Below are positions 1-10,892 of a stretch of DNA of 64,000 nucleotides, piece after piece. Position 1 is the stretch's first letter; the number at the start of each line of letters is the position of its first letter. The position numbers and the translations under genes were made by a program. The notes beneath the pieces are model-generated. The model worked only from the letters and a program-made list of their open reading frames with translations, did no database searches and was not told where the DNA came from. The stretch is taken from positions 519,770-583,769 of the forward strand of contig NZ_VIRN01000037.1 in assembly GCF_008107725.1 (NCBI RefSeq), given 5' to 3'. Origin of the DNA: Marinobacter sp. BW6 (lineage in GTDB: Bacteria > Pseudomonadota > Gammaproteobacteria > Pseudomonadales > Oleiphilaceae).

Positions 1-304
1 CAGTCACGCCCGGGGTGATAACAAACTGGGCGCCAGCGGCTTCCACCTGGCGGTACTGGTCAATGCTCGTGACAGTACCCGCACCGACCCAGGCGTCCGG
101 GATGGCTTTTCGGACTTTTTCGATAGCTTTGAGGCCGTGCTCGGTGCGCAAGGTGATTTCCAGGACGTTGATGCCGCCATCAACCAATGCCTGACAAAGC
201 GGCACGGCGTCGTCGAGTTCATTGATTGCGATAACAGGCACCAGGGGAGAGGATTGCAGTACTGCCCTGACGCGCTCGCGATGGTAATCGGAAAGTTGGT
301 TCAT
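1..304 (-). CDS. eda: KDPG aldolase (2-keto-3-deoxy-6-phosphogluconate aldolase), 3' end cut by window
   Basis: Catalyses cleavage of KDPG to pyruvate and glyceraldehyde-3-phosphate, the last step of the Entner-Doudoroff pathway. Only the first 101 residues lie in the window. Reading leftwards from the ATG at 304, the protein shows the class I aldolase N-terminus (VPVIAINELDDAVPLCQALV), then GGINVLEITLRTEHGL carrying the catalytic-acid glutamate region, then VGAGTVTS and FVITPGV. The Schiff-base lysine lies beyond the edge. It starts 29 bp after the pgl stop, so it is very likely the third gene of a zwf-pgl-eda operon. The truncation is a window artefact, not a mutation. Confidence 0.93.
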   Translation of the reverse strand, partial: MNQLSDYHRERVRAVLQSSPLVPVIAINELDDAVPLCQALVDGGINVLEITLRTEHGLKAIEKVRKAIPDAWVGAGTVTSIDQYRQVEAAGAQFVITPGVT

Positions 305-333
305 GGTTTTCTCCATAACAAAGGTCAGGCGTT

Positions 334-1053
334 TCAGGGGCTCCAGAACACCTGGAGGCCAGGCTTCAGGAAAGCTCTGATAGGCATTTCGAGCACCTTG
401 TCCGGTTCGGACATGGCCCGCTCGAGCGTCTGCAGCTTGTCCTCGCCCTTGAGATGCAAGGCGGTGAAGCGGGCATCTCTCAGGGGTGGCCAGGTCAGGG
501 TAATGCGCTTCTGGGGTTGCGATGCAGGTGTGGCAGCCGCAACGATTTCCTGACATTCGGGATCCATGGCGCTCTCCAGTTCAGGTGCGTCCGGGAACAG
601 CGACGCCGTATGGCCGTCATTGCCCATGCCCAGAATCAGCACGTCGATGGGCAGAGCCAGATCCGCCAATTCGGCCTTCACTCGCTCAAGACCCTCTGAG
701 GGTGTCGCACCAGGCTGTTTGAGCGACAGGAATCGGGCCGACGCGGCGTTGTCCTGCAACAGGTTTTCCCGAACCAGACGGGTATTGCTGGCGTCGTCGT
801 TCTCTTCCACCCAACGCTCATCCGCCAGCAGAACGTCTACCCTGCCCCATTCCAGATCCTTGCCCGAGAGCGCCTTGAAAAATGGCAGCGGCGTAGAGCC
901 TCCGGATACCACGAGGCTCGCCCTGGGCGCCTCTCTCAGGCGGACAGCCAGGAACTCGGCGACCGCATCCGCAAGATTCAAGGCCACGCTCTCGGGCGTT
1001 TCTCCTGAACGGTCGCTGACCCCCTCTGGCAAGCGAAGATCAGACATCTTCAT
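334..1053 (-). CDS. pgl: 6-phosphogluconolactonase
   Basis: Hydrolyses 6-phosphoglucono-lactone to 6-phosphogluconate, the second cytosolic step after glucose-6-phosphate oxidation. The 239-residue protein has the usual length and SugarP-isomerase-like motifs: [15 protein letters not shown] near residues 48-62, LADERWV near 76-82, and [14 protein letters not shown] near 140-153. The ATG at 1053 has a GGAGG seven bases upstream and overlaps the end of zwf by 14 bp, which indicates translational coupling. A later ATG two codons in is possible but has worse spacing. Confidence 0.95.
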   Translation of the reverse strand: MKMSDLRLPEGVSDRSGETPESVALNLADAVAEFLAVRLREAPRASLVVSGGSTPLPFFKALSGKDLEWGRVDVLLADERWVEENDDASNTRLVRENLLQDNAASARFLSLKQPGATPSEGLERVKAELADLALPIDVLILGMGNDGHTASLFPDAPELESAMDPECQEIVAAATPASQPQKRITLTWPPLRDARFTALHLKGEDKLQTLERAMSEPDKVLEMPIRAFLKPGLQVFWSP

Positions 1054-2515
1054 ACCAGCTCCTCCCGTCCCGGGTAATCATGGCAATGGAGGCAACTGGC
1101 CCCCAGGTTCCGGAGGCGTAGCGCTTGGGTGGTTCGCCGCTGTCTTTCCAGTTCTGGATAACCTGGTCTACCCAGCGCCAGGCATATTCCACCTCATCCC
1201 GGCGGACAAACAGGTACTGGTTGCCCTTCATCACCTCCCACAGCAGACGCTCATAGGCGTCGGGAATACGGTCAGTAGCGAAAGTCTCCGAAAAAGTCAG
1301 CTCCAGCGGGCCCTGGCGCAGGCGCATGCCCTTGTCGAGGCCCTGGTCCTTGGTGAGAATCTTCAGGGCCATGCCCTCATCTGGCTGAAGACGGATGATC
1401 AGCTTGTTGTTGGCCAGGTGCTTCTGGTCCGGATCAAAGATGTAGTGGGGTGCCGGCTTGAAGTGAATGATAATCTGCGACAGCTTTTCGGGCAGGCGTT
1501 TGCCGGTTCGGATGTAAAACGGAACACCGGACCAGCGCCAGTTGTCGATCTCGGCCTTGAGTGCAACAAAGGTTTCAGTGGCACTGCCTTTGTTCGCCCC
1601 CTCTTCTTCGAGGTAACCGGGAACCGGTTTGCCGTTGCTGGTGCCGGCGGTGTACTGGCCACGCACAACGTAGCTGTCCATCATGTCCGGAGTAATCTGC
1701 TTCAACGCCTTGAGCACTTTTACCTTTTCATCACGAATGCTATCCGCGGACAGATCCGAAGGGGGGTCCATGGCGATCAGGCACAGTAGCTGCAACAGAT
1801 GGTTCTGGATCATGTCGCGAATCTGGCCGGCCTTGTCGAAATAACCCCACCGGCCCTCAATGCCAACACTTTCAGCAACGGTAATTTCCACGTGTGAGAT
1901 GTGGTTCTGGTCCCACTGGGAGGCAAACAGGTTATTCGCAAAACGCAGAGCGATCAGGTTCTGGACCGTTTCTTTGCCAAGGTAATGATCAATCCGGAAT
2001 AGCTGGTTCTCGTTGTAGACCTCGCCCAGCTCGTCGTTGATCACCTTCGACGACTCCAGATCGTGACCGATCGGTTTCTCTACCACCACCCGAGTCTTTT
2101 CGGTACAGCAACTCGCGGAACGCAGGTTCCGGGCTATGACGCCATACATGGACGGCGGGGTTGCCATATAAACAATAAGCTGATTATTGGCGTCATCACG
2201 CCACTCGTTGAGCACACCGAAAGCGTCGGGTTCGTTAAAATTCAGAATCTGGTAATCAACCCGCTTCAGAAAGGACTTGGCCAGCTCGGCATCAAACTCT
2301 TCCGGCTTTACATGCTGCTTCAGCCTGTCAAACAACTGCTGGCGCACGGTCTCGGTATCGGCCTCTGTGCGGGCAATGGCAAGCACCCGGCTGCCATCGG
2401 CCAGGAGGTTGGCGCGCTCCAGCTGGTACAGCGCCGGAAACAGTTTTCGCTGGGCAAGGTCACCCAGCGCTCCGAATAGCATCAGGTCACAACGGGTATT
2501 GATCTTGTTGACCAT
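1040..2515 (-). CDS. zwf: glucose-6-phosphate 1-dehydrogenase
   Basis: Oxidises glucose-6-phosphate to 6-phosphoglucono-lactone with NADP (or NAD), feeding the pentose-phosphate and Entner-Doudoroff routes. At 491 residues it is full length. The N-terminal dinucleotide motif [16 protein letters not shown] is at about residues 15-30, with Leu where many homologues have Ser (GASGDL). The substrate-binding motif [13 protein letters not shown] is near 174-186. It is first in the operon with pgl and eda. The divergent hexR gene and a HexR-like palindrome about 56 bp upstream suggest repression by HexR that KDPG relieves. Confidence 0.96.
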   Translation of the reverse strand: MVNKINTRCDLMLFGALGDLAQRKLFPALYQLERANLLADGSRVLAIARTEADTETVRQQLFDRLKQHVKPEEFDAELAKSFLKRVDYQILNFNEPDAFGVLNEWRDDANNQLIVYMATPPSMYGVIARNLRSASCCTEKTRVVVEKPIGHDLESSKVINDELGEVYNENQLFRIDHYLGKETVQNLIALRFANNLFASQWDQNHISHVEITVAESVGIEGRWGYFDKAGQIRDMIQNHLLQLLCLIAMDPPSDLSADSIRDEKVKVLKALKQITPDMMDSYVVRGQYTAGTSNGKPVPGYLEEEGANKGSATETFVALKAEIDNWRWSGVPFYIRTGKRLPEKLSQIIIHFKPAPHYIFDPDQKHLANNKLIIRLQPDEGMALKILTKDQGLDKGMRLRQGPLELTFSETFATDRIPDAYERLLWEVMKGNQYLFVRRDEVEYAWRWVDQVIQNWKDSGEPPKRYASGTWGPVASIAMITRDGRSWYEDV

Positions 2516-2570
2516 TGGTTACTTCTCTCTGGTGGGCAGTCCGTCGCAAAAACCCGACGACAGGACTCAA

Positions 2571-2585
2571 TGTAGTAATTTTAAA
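2571..2585. promoter_or_regulatory. candidate HexR operator in the zwf-hexR intergenic region
   Basis: TGTAGTAATTTTAAA agrees with the HexR consensus as I recall it (TGTARTNNNAYTACA) at all but two specified positions. It lies 56 bp upstream of zwf, between the divergent zwf and hexR genes, and overlaps the AT-rich stretch likely to hold the zwf -10 element. A TATAAT at 2672-2677 probably belongs to hexR, but I see no matching -35 at standard spacing. The consensus is from memory, so the match is provisional. Confidence 0.45.
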
Positions 2586-2726
2586 CAAATAATGACATCC
2601 AAAAATCCATTTTCCAAGAAAAAACTGCGCTTCTTGACACTTTTACTACCCCAAAACCGGTAAAAAAGCGGTATAATCACCGCGTTTTCAAGACAACGAC
2701 CGCCCATGATTCAGGGAGTACCATTG

Positions 2727-3599
2727 ATGGCCGCGAACCAGGCGCACCGTGACGACAATCTGCTTGAGGACATCCAGTCCAGACTGGAGACCCTTAACAA
2801 ATCCGAGCGGAAAGTGGCCGAGGCCATCCTCCGCGATCCAAGTGCAGCCACCCGTTACAGCATAGCTGCCCTGGCCCGAGCCGCCGACGTCAGCGAACCC
2901 ACAGTCAACCGTTTCTGCCGTGGCTTTTCAGCCACAGGCTTTCCGGATTTCAAGATACGCCTGGCACAGAGCATTGCCACCGGCACCCCGTATATCGGAC
3001 AGAACGTAGAGCCGGACGACACCGTTGCCGAATTCGCCGACAAGATCATGCTCAGTACCATTGCCAGCCTGGATAAGGCACGGCAGGCGCTCGACCCGAA
3101 AGCCCTGGCCACCGCGATCGATTACCTGATCCAGGCCAAGCAGATCAACTTCTTTGGTATGGGCGGCTCTGCTGCTGTCGCGATGGACGCCCAGCACAAG
3201 TTTTTCCGCTTCAATATCCCGGTCATGTCTTACGACGACGCCCTGATGCAACGCATGGTTGCGGCCGGCGCCAACGTGGGAGATGTCATCGTGCTCATCT
3301 CCTATACAGGCCGCACCCGGGAAACCGTGGATATCGCGCAACTGGCGCGTGCCAATGGTGCTACTGTGATTGGCATTACCAATCCCGACTCCCCCCTGGC
3401 AGAGAGCTGCACGGTGGTGCTAGGCGTCACCGCTCCGGAGGACACCGAGGTCTATATGCCAATGTCGTCACGCATCATTCACTTGAGCGTTATCGACATC
3501 CTGGCAACCGGCGTAACCCTGAAACGCGGCGCGGACTTCCTCGGGCACCTCAAGAAGATCAAGGAAAGCCTCAAACCCACCCGTTTTCCACCGAGCTGA
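2727..3599 (+). CDS. hexR: HexR, RpiR-family transcriptional repressor of sugar catabolism
   Basis: DNA-binding regulator of Entner-Doudoroff and central-carbon genes; KDPG is the known effector in pseudomonads. The 290-residue protein has an N-terminal RpiR helix-turn-helix ([16 protein letters not shown], then [20 protein letters not shown], roughly residues 22-70). A C-terminal SIS sugar-phosphate domain follows ([20 protein letters not shown], then [18 protein letters not shown]). I chose the ATG at 2727, which has GGGAG eight bases upstream. An in-frame ATG at 2706 would add seven residues and has no ribosome site. It is divergent from the operon it probably controls. Confidence 0.93.
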   Translation: MAANQAHRDDNLLEDIQSRLETLNKSERKVAEAILRDPSAATRYSIAALARAADVSEPTVNRFCRGFSATGFPDFKIRLAQSIATGTPYIGQNVEPDDTVAEFADKIMLSTIASLDKARQALDPKALATAIDYLIQAKQINFFGMGGSAAVAMDAQHKFFRFNIPVMSYDDALMQRMVAAGANVGDVIVLISYTGRTRETVDIAQLARANGATVIGITNPDSPLAESCTVVLGVTAPEDTEVYMPMSSRIIHLSVIDILATGVTLKRGADFLGHLKKIKESLKPTRFPPS

Positions 3600-3634
3600 T
3601 ACTGACAGTCACAGCAGACTGATAAGTCAGATAC

Positions 3635-3671
3635 AAAAAAGCCCGGGCGAACGCACCGGGCTTTCTGTCTT
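3635..3671. terminator. bidirectional intrinsic terminator between hexR and ppiD
   Basis: GCCCGG (3641-3646) pairs with CCGGGC (3656-3661), with an A-run before and a T-rich run after, so it can work for both convergent genes. Confidence 0.75.
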
Positions 3672-3710
3672 TACTAGGCAACGATTGCCGCCCCCTATCC
3701 TGTTTACCAG

Positions 3711-5555
3711 TTACGGTCTCTCGACTTCCGCCCGGTTCCTCAGGAACTGCTGGTAAGCGGCGTACTCACGCTGCCCCTCAAGCGATGCCAGGAACTCACG
3801 GAGCTGGTTCAGCTCAGTGCCTTCTTCCCCGACCTGGCCGTCCATGACCTCGTCCAGCGCAATCACAGCGGCTGAATTGGCCGTAACAGCCTTGCCGAAG
3901 CGGGCGTCATCCGACGGACGTGGCAGGGAAAAGACCTGTTGTAGAATGGCAGGCCCTACCTCTGAGGAATTCCTGGCCAGGCCCTCATAGCTCGACCATT
4001 CACCAACATCCTCAGGACTCTCGTCCGCCTCAAGGTCGGCAACAATCGTCTCAGCCCTTTCCGCAAGTGCTTCCCTTGTCTTGCGCTGCTCAAGCGTCGC
4101 ACGAATCTGATCACGAACCTCGTCCAATGGCAGCTTCTCGGCCTCATGGTACTCACGAACCCGCGCGACAACCGACACGTTATCACCGACATCAATCAAC
4201 TCGGTATTGTAGCCGGCCTCCAGGACATCTTCGGAGAACAGTTGCCGAACCAGACCAGCATGATCAAACGGGGCCTGGCCGCCGTCGCGGGTAATGCCAA
4301 TGGCCTCGCGCACCTCAAGCCCGAGCTCTTCCGCGGGGCCGGCCAGATCATCGGCCGAATAAGCTGAGTCGGCAAGCTCGGCACGAACTTCTGCAAAACG
4401 CTCACGGGCCTGTTCACGGGCAAGCTCACGTCGTAGCTGCGCTTCCATTTCGGCCAGGGAGGGTACGTCTGATTCCCTCACATCTTCCAGGCGGATCAAA
4501 TGGACACCGAACGACGTGCGAACGGGCTCGGATATCTCGCCTTTCTCGAGGGCAAATAAAGCCTCCTCAAAGGCTTCCGCGTAGATACCACGGCCGGCGT
4601 AACCCAGATCGCCGCCCTCCTCGGCAGAGACCGTATCAATGGAATATTCCCGGGCCAGGTCGGCAAAGGATTCACCGGCCGACAGGCGCTCCTGGATAGC
4701 GGCCATGGTTTCGTCCGCGTCACTGCCCTCTTCTATCAGGATATGGGAGGCGCGACGCTCCTCGCTTGCCAAATCAGCCGAACGCTGGTCGTAATAGGCC
4801 TGAAGCTCCGCATCGTCAATTTCAATGCTCTCGGCGAGCGCGCCAAGCGACAGGGTGATGTAGGCAGCATCAACCCGTTCCGGCTGCTGGAACGCCCCGG
4901 AATTCTCCTCATAAAAAGCTTCAACGTCCGCGTCAGTAACTGAGACGGTATCCGCCACTGCGCTGGCCGGAATATTCAGCACCCGGAAGCTCCGGGTCTG
5001 GTTCTGGATCTGGAGCAGCTGCCGGGCGTTTTCATCCGCCACCAGGCCACTCTGAACGATGCCTGCACGGATCTGGTTGACGACATACTGCTTACGCATG
5101 GCTTCGCGGAATTCGCCTACACCCATGCCCATATTGCGGACCGTGGAAACGAAACGGTCACGGTTGAACTGGCCATCCACCTGGAACTGTGGCATCTGGG
5201 TAATCAACGCGTCGATATCAGCATCATTGAGCTCGAGACCCTGGGCATTGGCATCCTGGATCAGGACCTGTTCCTGGATCAGGGAATCCAGAACATCTGT
5301 CCGAATCTGATCTTCATTAAGCATGGAAGGATCGGGTGTTTCCATTCTGGATAGCCGGCGCTGACTTTCCATCTGGACCACGCGGAGAAACTCCCGCTCG
5401 GTAATATCCTCGCCATTAACCGTTGCCACCTCAGGCTCGCCGGAGAATCCGCCAACAATGGCGTCCATTCCCCAGATGGATAGCGACACAATCAGCAGAC
5501 CAATGATGATCTTTGCAATCGTGCCCTGGGCATTTTCCCGAATATCTTGAAGCAT
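3711..5555 (-). CDS. ppiD: PpiD, membrane-anchored periplasmic folding factor with parvulin domain
   Basis: Periplasmic chaperone associated with the SecYEG exit; the peptidyl-prolyl isomerase domain is usually inactive in PpiD. The 614-residue protein begins with a short cytoplasmic stretch and one membrane segment at about residues 13-35 (TIAKIIIGLLIVSLSIWGMD). A SurA-N-like chaperone region follows (VATVNGEDITEREFLRVVQ), then one parvulin domain at about 260-365 (RRASHILIEEGSDAD, then GDLGYAGRGIYAEAFEEALF). Length and layout match the family. It follows hupB on the same strand with a terminator between them, the order lon-hupB-ppiD known from many gammaproteobacteria. Confidence 0.92.
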   Translation of the reverse strand: MLQDIRENAQGTIAKIIIGLLIVSLSIWGMDAIVGGFSGEPEVATVNGEDITEREFLRVVQMESQRRLSRMETPDPSMLNEDQIRTDVLDSLIQEQVLIQDANAQGLELNDADIDALITQMPQFQVDGQFNRDRFVSTVRNMGMGVGEFREAMRKQYVVNQIRAGIVQSGLVADENARQLLQIQNQTRSFRVLNIPASAVADTVSVTDADVEAFYEENSGAFQQPERVDAAYITLSLGALAESIEIDDAELQAYYDQRSADLASEERRASHILIEEGSDADETMAAIQERLSAGESFADLAREYSIDTVSAEEGGDLGYAGRGIYAEAFEEALFALEKGEISEPVRTSFGVHLIRLEDVRESDVPSLAEMEAQLRRELAREQARERFAEVRAELADSAYSADDLAGPAEELGLEVREAIGITRDGGQAPFDHAGLVRQLFSEDVLEAGYNTELIDVGDNVSVVARVREYHEAEKLPLDEVRDQIRATLEQRKTREALAERAETIVADLEADESPEDVGEWSSYEGLARNSSEVGPAILQQVFSLPRPSDDARFGKAVTANSAAVIALDEVMDGQVGEEGTELNQLREFLASLEGQREYAAYQQFLRNRAEVERP

Positions 5556-5628
5556 GTTTCTCCCGGATCCCTGTTCAAGGTCGTGCAGTGTTATTCGTTT
5601 CAGCGTGCTGTTACGGGCGGACTTAACG

Positions 5629-5661
5629 TAAAAAGGCGCACCCGGTTTGGAATGCGCCTTG
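5629..5661 (-). terminator. intrinsic terminator of hupB
   Basis: Read leftwards, AAGGCGCA (5653-5660) pairs with TGCGCCTT (5633-5640) and is followed by five Ts. It lies 51 bp after the hupB stop and before ppiD. Confidence 0.75.
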
Positions 5662-5711
5662 AATTCTTCTTGGGTGGCTCCCTTTGACAGAAGCCACCGG
5701 AGAAAGAACCG

Positions 5712-5984
5712 TTACTTAACGGCGTCTTTCAGGGCCTTGCCTGCTTTGAACCCAGGCACTTTGGAGGCCGGGATCTTGATCTCGGCACCAGTCTGCGGGT
5801 TACGACCGGTACGAGCAGCACGCTCTTTAACGGAGAAGGTACCAAAACCGATCAGAGTTACCTGATCGCCTTTTTTCAGGGCACCGGTGATAGAGTTGGT
5901 CATTGCGTCCAGAGCACGGCCAGCGGCGGCTTTGGAGATATCTGCGGACTCTGCAATTGCATCGATAAGTTCGGACTTGTTCAC
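5712..5984 (-). CDS. hupB: HU-beta nucleoid DNA-binding protein
   Basis: Small histone-like protein that bends and compacts DNA as a dimer. The 90-residue protein begins [20 protein letters not shown] and carries the DNA-binding arm motif [20 protein letters not shown] with [18 protein letters not shown] chose the GTG at 5984: it has AAGGGG about five bases upstream and gives the family length. The frame is open upstream to an ATG at 6080, but those 32 residues have no HU character. A strong promoter lies about 190 bp upstream, just inside the lon-hupB gap. Confidence 0.96.
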   Translation of the reverse strand: MNKSELIDAIAESADISKAAAGRALDAMTNSITGALKKGDQVTLIGFGTFSVKERAARTGRNPQTGAEIKIPASKVPGFKAGKALKDAVK

Positions 5985-6177
5985 ACTAAACCCCTTCGAT
6001 TTCAGGTTGAAGATGTTATAGGTTGGTTTGTTTTTTCTCGGACGTTCTCGACTATCGCATAAGCGGTCAGAGAATTCCATTCTTCAGTTTTCTTATTCCT
6101 TTCGGCTTTATACCGGCATTCGGAATAGGCACTAACTGCGCGGGAGCCCTTGGTATTGGCTGCTTCACGGCGAAACA

Positions 6178-6207
6178 GTTATACCAATGGGCTCTCTGGC
6201 ATGTCAA
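6178..6207 (-). promoter_or_regulatory. sigma-70 promoter of hupB
   Basis: Read leftwards: TTGACA (6207-6202), 18-bp spacer, TATAAC (6183-6178). The -35 is a perfect match and the -10 differs at one position. Transcription would start near 6171, giving a leader of about 185 nt before the GTG at 5984. Confidence 0.8.
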
Positions 6208-6222
6208 CAACTCATCAAGGCT

Positions 6223-8640
6223 TTAATGTGTATTTATGCGTTCTGACGCGTCACCTTCTTCATCACGCGGCTTGCCTGACCCGGTTTCCGGGGCTGAATC
6301 GTCGGCCCTGGGCTCGGGCGGATAAGCCAGTGCAATATCCAGGACTTCGTCAATCCACTTGACCGGGCAAATCTCCAGCGATTCCTTGATATTTTCGGGT
6401 ATCTCCTTGAGATCCCTGACATTCTCATCCGGAATAATCACCGTCTTGATGCCACCACGATGCGCTGCCAGGAGCTTTTCCTTCAACCCGCCAATGGCCA
6501 GCACACGCCCACGCAGGGTAATCTCGCCGGTCATTGCGACGTCGGCGCGAACCGGAATCTTGGTCAGTGAAGAAACCAGCGCTGTACACATGCCGATACC
6601 AGCACTCGGCCCATCTTTCGGTGTTGCACCCTCCGGTACGTGGACGTGCAGATCGTGCTTTTCGTGGAAATCATCCGCAATACCCAGACCGGGTGCGCGG
6701 CTGCGTACCACCGTCAACGCTGTCTGGATGGACTCCTGCATGACGTCACCCAGCGAACCAGTCTTGACCACCCGGCCCTTGCCCGGTGTGAGCGCGCATT
6801 CAATGTGCAAAAGTTCGCCGCCGACCTGCGTCCAAGCCAGGCCCGTCACCTGGCCAATCTCATTCTTTTCCTCGGCCAGGCCGTACTTGAACTTCTTGAC
6901 CCCCGAGTAGTCCTCAAGCATGTCCTGCGCGAGGGTCACAGAGGCCTTCTCGCCGCTCTCCACATGGTCGCGTACCACCTTGCGGCAGATCTTGGCGATC
7001 TCGCGTTCCAGGCCACGAACACCGGCTTCACGAGTGTAGTAGCGGATAAGATCCCGGAGGGTATCTTCCGGCAGCTTCAACTCGTCCTTGCGCAGCCCGT
7101 TTGCCTTGATCTGCTTGGGCAACAAATACCGCAGGGCAATGTTGACCTTCTCGTCCTCGGTGTACCCGGGAATCCGGATGATTTCCATCCGGTCCAGCAG
7201 CGCCGGCGGAATGTCCATGGAGTTGGAGGTGCACACGAACATCACATCGGAGAGATCGTAATCCACCTCCAGGTAATGATCGTTGAACGTGTGATTCTGC
7301 TCCGGATCCAGAACCTCAAGCAGGGCTGAGGCCGGATCGCCACGGTGATCCATTCCCATCTTGTCGATTTCGTCAAAGAGGAACAGCGGGTTTTTCACGC
7401 CTACCTTGGACAGCTTCTGCAGAAGCTTGCCTGGCAGCGCACCGATGTAGGTTTTGCGGTGACCGCGGATTTCAGCTTCATCACGCACGCCACCCAAAGC
7501 CATGCGGGTGTATTTCCGGTTGGTAGCACGGGCGATGGACTGTCCGAGCGATGTTTTACCAACACCGGGAGGGCCAACCAGGCAGAGCACAGGACCTTTG
7601 ACCTTCTTCACACGGCTCTGAACCGCGAGGTACTCCAGAATGCGTTTCTTGACCTCATCCAGGCCGTAATGATCCCTGTCGAGGATTTCACGGGCTTTCT
7701 CAATGTCGTGACGGACGCGGCTGCGTTTCTTCCAGGGAATGGCAAGCATCCAGTCAATGTAGCCACGCACTACGGTCGCCTCCGCTGACATCGGAGACAT
7801 CATCTTGAGCTTGTTCAGTTCCGTTTCTGTCTTCTTCCGGGCTTCTTCCGGCAGACCCGCTTCTTCCAGCTTCTGCTCAAGCTCCTCGAAGTCGTTATTG
7901 CCTTCACCCAGGTTACCCATTTCCTTCTGGATAGCCTTCATCTGTTCGTTAAGATAGTACTCGCGCTGACTGCGCTCCATCTGCTTCTTCACGCGGCCAC
8001 GAATGCGTTTCTCAACCTCGATCAGGTCGATTTCACCATCCAGCTTGCCCAGCAGCAGGTCCACGCGCTTGCGGATATCCAGTGCTTCAAGGAGTTCCTG
8101 CTTTTCAGGAATGCGCATTTCCAGATGCGCGGCCATGGTATCGGCCAGGCGTTCAAGTTCCTCAATGCCGGTAAGCGCATTGGAAACCTCTGAGGGGACC
8201 TTCTTGGAGAGCTTCACGTACTTCTCAAACTCATCCATCAAGGTTTTTACCAGAACCTCCTGCTCGCGCTCAGGCAGACCTTCTTCATCCATGAGGACAG
8301 CACCACCGGACAGGTACTCACCCTCGGCAATGTCGCTTATGGTTGCTCGGGCGTTACCTTCAACCAGCACTTTTACGGTGCCATCGGGCAAGCGAAGCAT
8401 TTGCAGGACCGTGGCCAGAGTGCCCATCTCGAATACGTCCTGGGGGCCCGGCTCATCAGTGGAAGCGTCTTTCTGGGCAACCAGGAGGATTTCCTTGCTT
8501 CCTTCCATTGCGGCTTCCAGAGCCTGAATGGATTTTTCACGGCCCACGAACAGCGGGACCACCATGTGCGGAAACACCACTACGTCACGCAGCGGGAGCA
8601 GCGGGTATTCTTGCACGGCATTTTCGGGTATACGGGTCAT
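6223..8640 (-). CDS. lon: Lon, ATP-dependent serine protease (LonA)
   Basis: Cytosolic AAA+ protease that degrades misfolded and short-lived regulatory proteins. The 805-residue protein has the LonA layout: N-terminal substrate domain ([20 protein letters not shown]), a long helical region, AAA+ core with Walker [12 protein letters not shown] and Walker [13 protein letters not shown], and a C-terminal protease. The catalytic Ser sits in [11 protein letters not shown] and the Lys in [15 protein letters not shown], so the dyad is intact. The last ~30 residues are acidic and poorly conserved. It lies between clpX and hupB. Confidence 0.97.
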   Translation of the reverse strand: MTRIPENAVQEYPLLPLRDVVVFPHMVVPLFVGREKSIQALEAAMEGSKEILLVAQKDASTDEPGPQDVFEMGTLATVLQMLRLPDGTVKVLVEGNARATISDIAEGEYLSGGAVLMDEEGLPEREQEVLVKTLMDEFEKYVKLSKKVPSEVSNALTGIEELERLADTMAAHLEMRIPEKQELLEALDIRKRVDLLLGKLDGEIDLIEVEKRIRGRVKKQMERSQREYYLNEQMKAIQKEMGNLGEGNNDFEELEQKLEEAGLPEEARKKTETELNKLKMMSPMSAEATVVRGYIDWMLAIPWKKRSRVRHDIEKAREILDRDHYGLDEVKKRILEYLAVQSRVKKVKGPVLCLVGPPGVGKTSLGQSIARATNRKYTRMALGGVRDEAEIRGHRKTYIGALPGKLLQKLSKVGVKNPLFLFDEIDKMGMDHRGDPASALLEVLDPEQNHTFNDHYLEVDYDLSDVMFVCTSNSMDIPPALLDRMEIIRIPGYTEDEKVNIALRYLLPKQIKANGLRKDELKLPEDTLRDLIRYYTREAGVRGLEREIAKICRKVVRDHVESGEKASVTLAQDMLEDYSGVKKFKYGLAEEKNEIGQVTGLAWTQVGGELLHIECALTPGKGRVVKTGSLGDVMQESIQTALTVVRSRAPGLGIADDFHEKHDLHVHVPEGATPKDGPSAGIGMCTALVSSLTKIPVRADVAMTGEITLRGRVLAIGGLKEKLLAAHRGGIKTVIIPDENVRDLKEIPENIKESLEICPVKWIDEVLDIALAYPPEPRADDSAPETGSGKPRDEEGDASERINTH

Positions 8641-8681
8641 TGGGAATCCTCTGACGGTATTTACTTCAGCATATCACCCTT

Positions 8682-8708
8682 CATTGGGGCGCCCGCAAAA
8701 ATTGCAAT
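8682..8708 (-). promoter_or_regulatory. possible heat-shock (sigma-32) promoter of lon
   Basis: Read leftwards: ATTGCAA (8708-8702), 12-bp gap, CCCCAATG (8689-8682), about 42 bp before the lon ATG. Compared with CTTGAAA-N13-15-CCCCATNT, the -35 has five of seven matches and the spacing is one base short. It is plausible because lon belongs to the heat-shock regulon in E. coli, but the sequence match is marginal. Confidence 0.28.
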
Positions 8709-8755
8709 ATTTTTACCAAACGAAACAGGGCAGGAATATCGGGATACAAAACGCG

Positions 8756-8780
8756 AAAAGGGGCGTCGCCGCCCCTTTTC
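8756..8780 (-). terminator. intrinsic terminator of clpX
   Basis: AAAAGGGGC (8756-8764) pairs with GCCCCTTTT (8771-8779), six-base loop, 22 bp downstream of the clpX stop. The A/T runs on both sides let it act in either direction. Confidence 0.8.
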
Positions 8781-8801
8781 ATTTCAGCCGTTGAACCGGG
8801 T

Positions 8802-10085
8802 TCAATCCTCGGGCACAGCCTTGGCGTGATCGCTGCTCGCGTAGATCTTGAAGGGCTCGGAATCCCCACTGATCACGCTCTCGTCGATCACAACTTTGGT
8901 CACGTCATGCTCAGAAGGAATCTGATACATAGTGTCCAGCAGCGTCGCCTCCATAATGGAGCGCAAACCACGGGCGCCAGTCTTGCGCTCCATGGCCTTA
9001 CGGGCAACTGCCCGCAGTGCGTCTTCCCGGAAATCGAGCTCGACCCCTTCCATATCAAACAGTTTCTGATACTGCTTGGTGAGAGAGTTCTTGGGCTCGG
9101 TCAGGATCTGCACCAACGCTTCCTCATCCAGCTCGTTGAGGGTTGCCACTACCGGCAAACGACCCACGAACTCCGGGATCAGACCGTATTTGACCAGGTC
9201 TTCGGTCTCTACGTCCTTGATGACATCACCCGTGTTCTTGGCGTCGTCCTGGCTGGCCACAGAAGCAGAGAAACCAATACTGTTCTTTTCCGTACGCTCG
9301 CGAATCACCTTATCCAGACCGGCAAACGCACCACCGCAGATAAACAGCATATTGCCGGTATCAACCTGCAGGAACTCCTGCTGCGGATGCTTTCGGCCAC
9401 CTTGTGGCGGGACCGAGGCAACGGTACCTTCAATCAGTTTCAGCAATGCCTGCTGAACACCCTCGCCGGAAACGTCCCGGGTAATGGAGGGGTTGTCAGA
9501 CTTGCGCGAAATCTTGTCAATTTCATCTATGTAGACGATGCCCCGCTGGGCCTTGTCGACATCGTAATCGCACTTCTGAAGCAGCTTCTGGATGATGTTC
9601 TCTACATCCTCGCCCACGTAACCGGCTTCGGTCAGCGTGGTGGCGTCCGCAATGGTAAAGGGCACGTTCAGCATGCGCGCGAGGGTCTCTGCGAGCAGCG
9701 TTTTACCGCTGCCGGTGGGGCCGATCAGCAGGATGTTACTCTTGCCGAGCTCAACATCACCCTTGCCTTCACCGTACCGAAGACGCTTGTAGTGGTTGTA
9801 GACCGCAACCGACAGCACCACCTTGGCGCGATCCTGGCCAATGACGTATTCATCGAGAGTGATGCGGATCTCGGCCGGTGTAGGAAGGCGATCACTCGGC
9901 TCTTCCTGCGCATTCTCCTGGATTTCTTCCCGGATAATGTCGTTGCACAGGTCGACGCACTCGTCGCAGATGAACACCGAGGGCCCTGCAATGAGCTTTC
10001 GGACTTCATGCTGGCTCTTTCCACAAAACGAGCAGTAGAGCAACTTGCCATTATCGTCGCCTCTGCCGTTTCTTTCATCTGCCAT
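8802..10085 (-). CDS. clpX: ClpX, ATPase/unfoldase subunit of ClpXP
   Basis: Hexameric AAA+ unfoldase that recognises tagged substrates and feeds them to ClpP. The 427 residues start with the four-cysteine zinc domain (C18, C21, C40, C43), which forms the dimerising substrate and adaptor module. Walker A GPTGSGKT is at residues 122-129, Walker B is [11 protein letters not shown], and sensor II is [10 protein letters not shown]. The pore region near [12 protein letters not shown] includes the IGF loop that contacts ClpP. It is 76 bp from clpP and ends in its own terminator. Confidence 0.97.
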   Translation of the reverse strand: MADERNGRGDDNGKLLYCSFCGKSQHEVRKLIAGPSVFICDECVDLCNDIIREEIQENAQEEPSDRLPTPAEIRITLDEYVIGQDRAKVVLSVAVYNHYKRLRYGEGKGDVELGKSNILLIGPTGSGKTLLAETLARMLNVPFTIADATTLTEAGYVGEDVENIIQKLLQKCDYDVDKAQRGIVYIDEIDKISRKSDNPSITRDVSGEGVQQALLKLIEGTVASVPPQGGRKHPQQEFLQVDTGNMLFICGGAFAGLDKVIRERTEKNSIGFSASVASQDDAKNTGDVIKDVETEDLVKYGLIPEFVGRLPVVATLNELDEEALVQILTEPKNSLTKQYQKLFDMEGVELDFREDALRAVARKAMERKTGARGLRSIMEATLLDTMYQIPSEHDVTKVVIDESVISGDSEPFKIYASSDHAKAVPED

Positions 10086-10161
10086 TGAAATACCTCTGAT
10101 CTCGTTTTGCCGGCGTCACTGCCTGATACGCCGGCCAAGTATGATGCGATTACTTCCAGTA

Positions 10162-10797
10162 TTATTTATTCGGTACGCGCTTATCAAGTATTGAATCAAT
10201 CAGCCCATACTCTTTCGCCTGAGCCGGATCCATGAAGTTGTCACGGTCCGTATCCTTGGCGATCGTCTCCAGATCCTGACCAGTGTGGTGGGCCAGGATG
10301 GAATTCAGGGTGTGCCGGATCTTCAGAATTTCACGGGTGTGAATCTCGATATCCGTTGCCTGCCCCTGGTAACCACCCAGCGGCTGATGAATCATCACGC
10401 GGGAGTTCGGCAGACACGCCCGCTTACCGGCAGCACCACCAGCAAGCAGGAAGGCTCCCATGCTGGCCGCCTGGCCTACACACAAGGTCGCAACGTCCGG
10501 CTTGATGAACTGCATGGTGTCGTAGATGGACATGCCTGCCGTTACCGAGCCACCCGGGCTGTTGATGTACAAGTGAATATCCTTGTCCGGATTTTCAGAC
10601 TCCAGGAACAGGAGCTGGGCCACGATGAGGTTCGCCATGTGGTCCTCGACCGGGCCCACCATGAAGATCACCCGCTCTTTGAGCAGACGGGAATAAATGT
10701 CGAACGACCGTTCGCCGCGAGCTGTCTGCTCGATAACAATCGGTACCAGTCCGGAATTGGTAACCATTGCGGGACCATCGATTGGTTTCTGCGTCAT
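10162..10797 (-). CDS. clpP: ClpP, proteolytic subunit of ClpXP
   Basis: Tetradecameric serine peptidase that degrades polypeptides delivered by ClpX or ClpA. The 211-residue precursor keeps the full catalytic triad: Ser112 (QAASMGAF), His137 (MIHQP) and Asp186. A short N-terminal propeptide is expected to be removed. It lies between tig and clpX; a hairpin with a short T-run after tig suggests that clpP has its own promoter as well as read-through. I found no good sigma-32 promoter in front of it. Confidence 0.97.
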   Translation of the reverse strand: MTQKPIDGPAMVTNSGLVPIVIEQTARGERSFDIYSRLLKERVIFMVGPVEDHMANLIVAQLLFLESENPDKDIHLYINSPGGSVTAGMSIYDTMQFIKPDVATLCVGQAASMGAFLLAGGAAGKRACLPNSRVMIHQPLGGYQGQATDIEIHTREILKIRHTLNSILAHHTGQDLETIAKDTDRDNFMDPAQAKEYGLIDSILDKRVPNK

Positions 10798-10892
10798 GAT
10801 GCGCCTGAACTCCTTATGGACAATGGGTCGTGGACTCGCGCCACGGCAGTTTCAATAATGTTGCACCCCATACTTTGCCAGCAGCGGCCCCA

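Noticed and set aside
566..1789. A 407-codon open frame antisense to pgl and zwf
   Set aside because: Crosses two real genes on the opposite strand and shows no domain.
8826..10088. A 420-codon open frame antisense to clpX
   Set aside because: A shadow of a highly conserved gene; no protein character of its own.
10798..10860. Sigma-32 promoter before clpP (ATTGAAA and ACCCATTG)
   Set aside because: The two elements are about 21 bp apart, too far for sigma-32.
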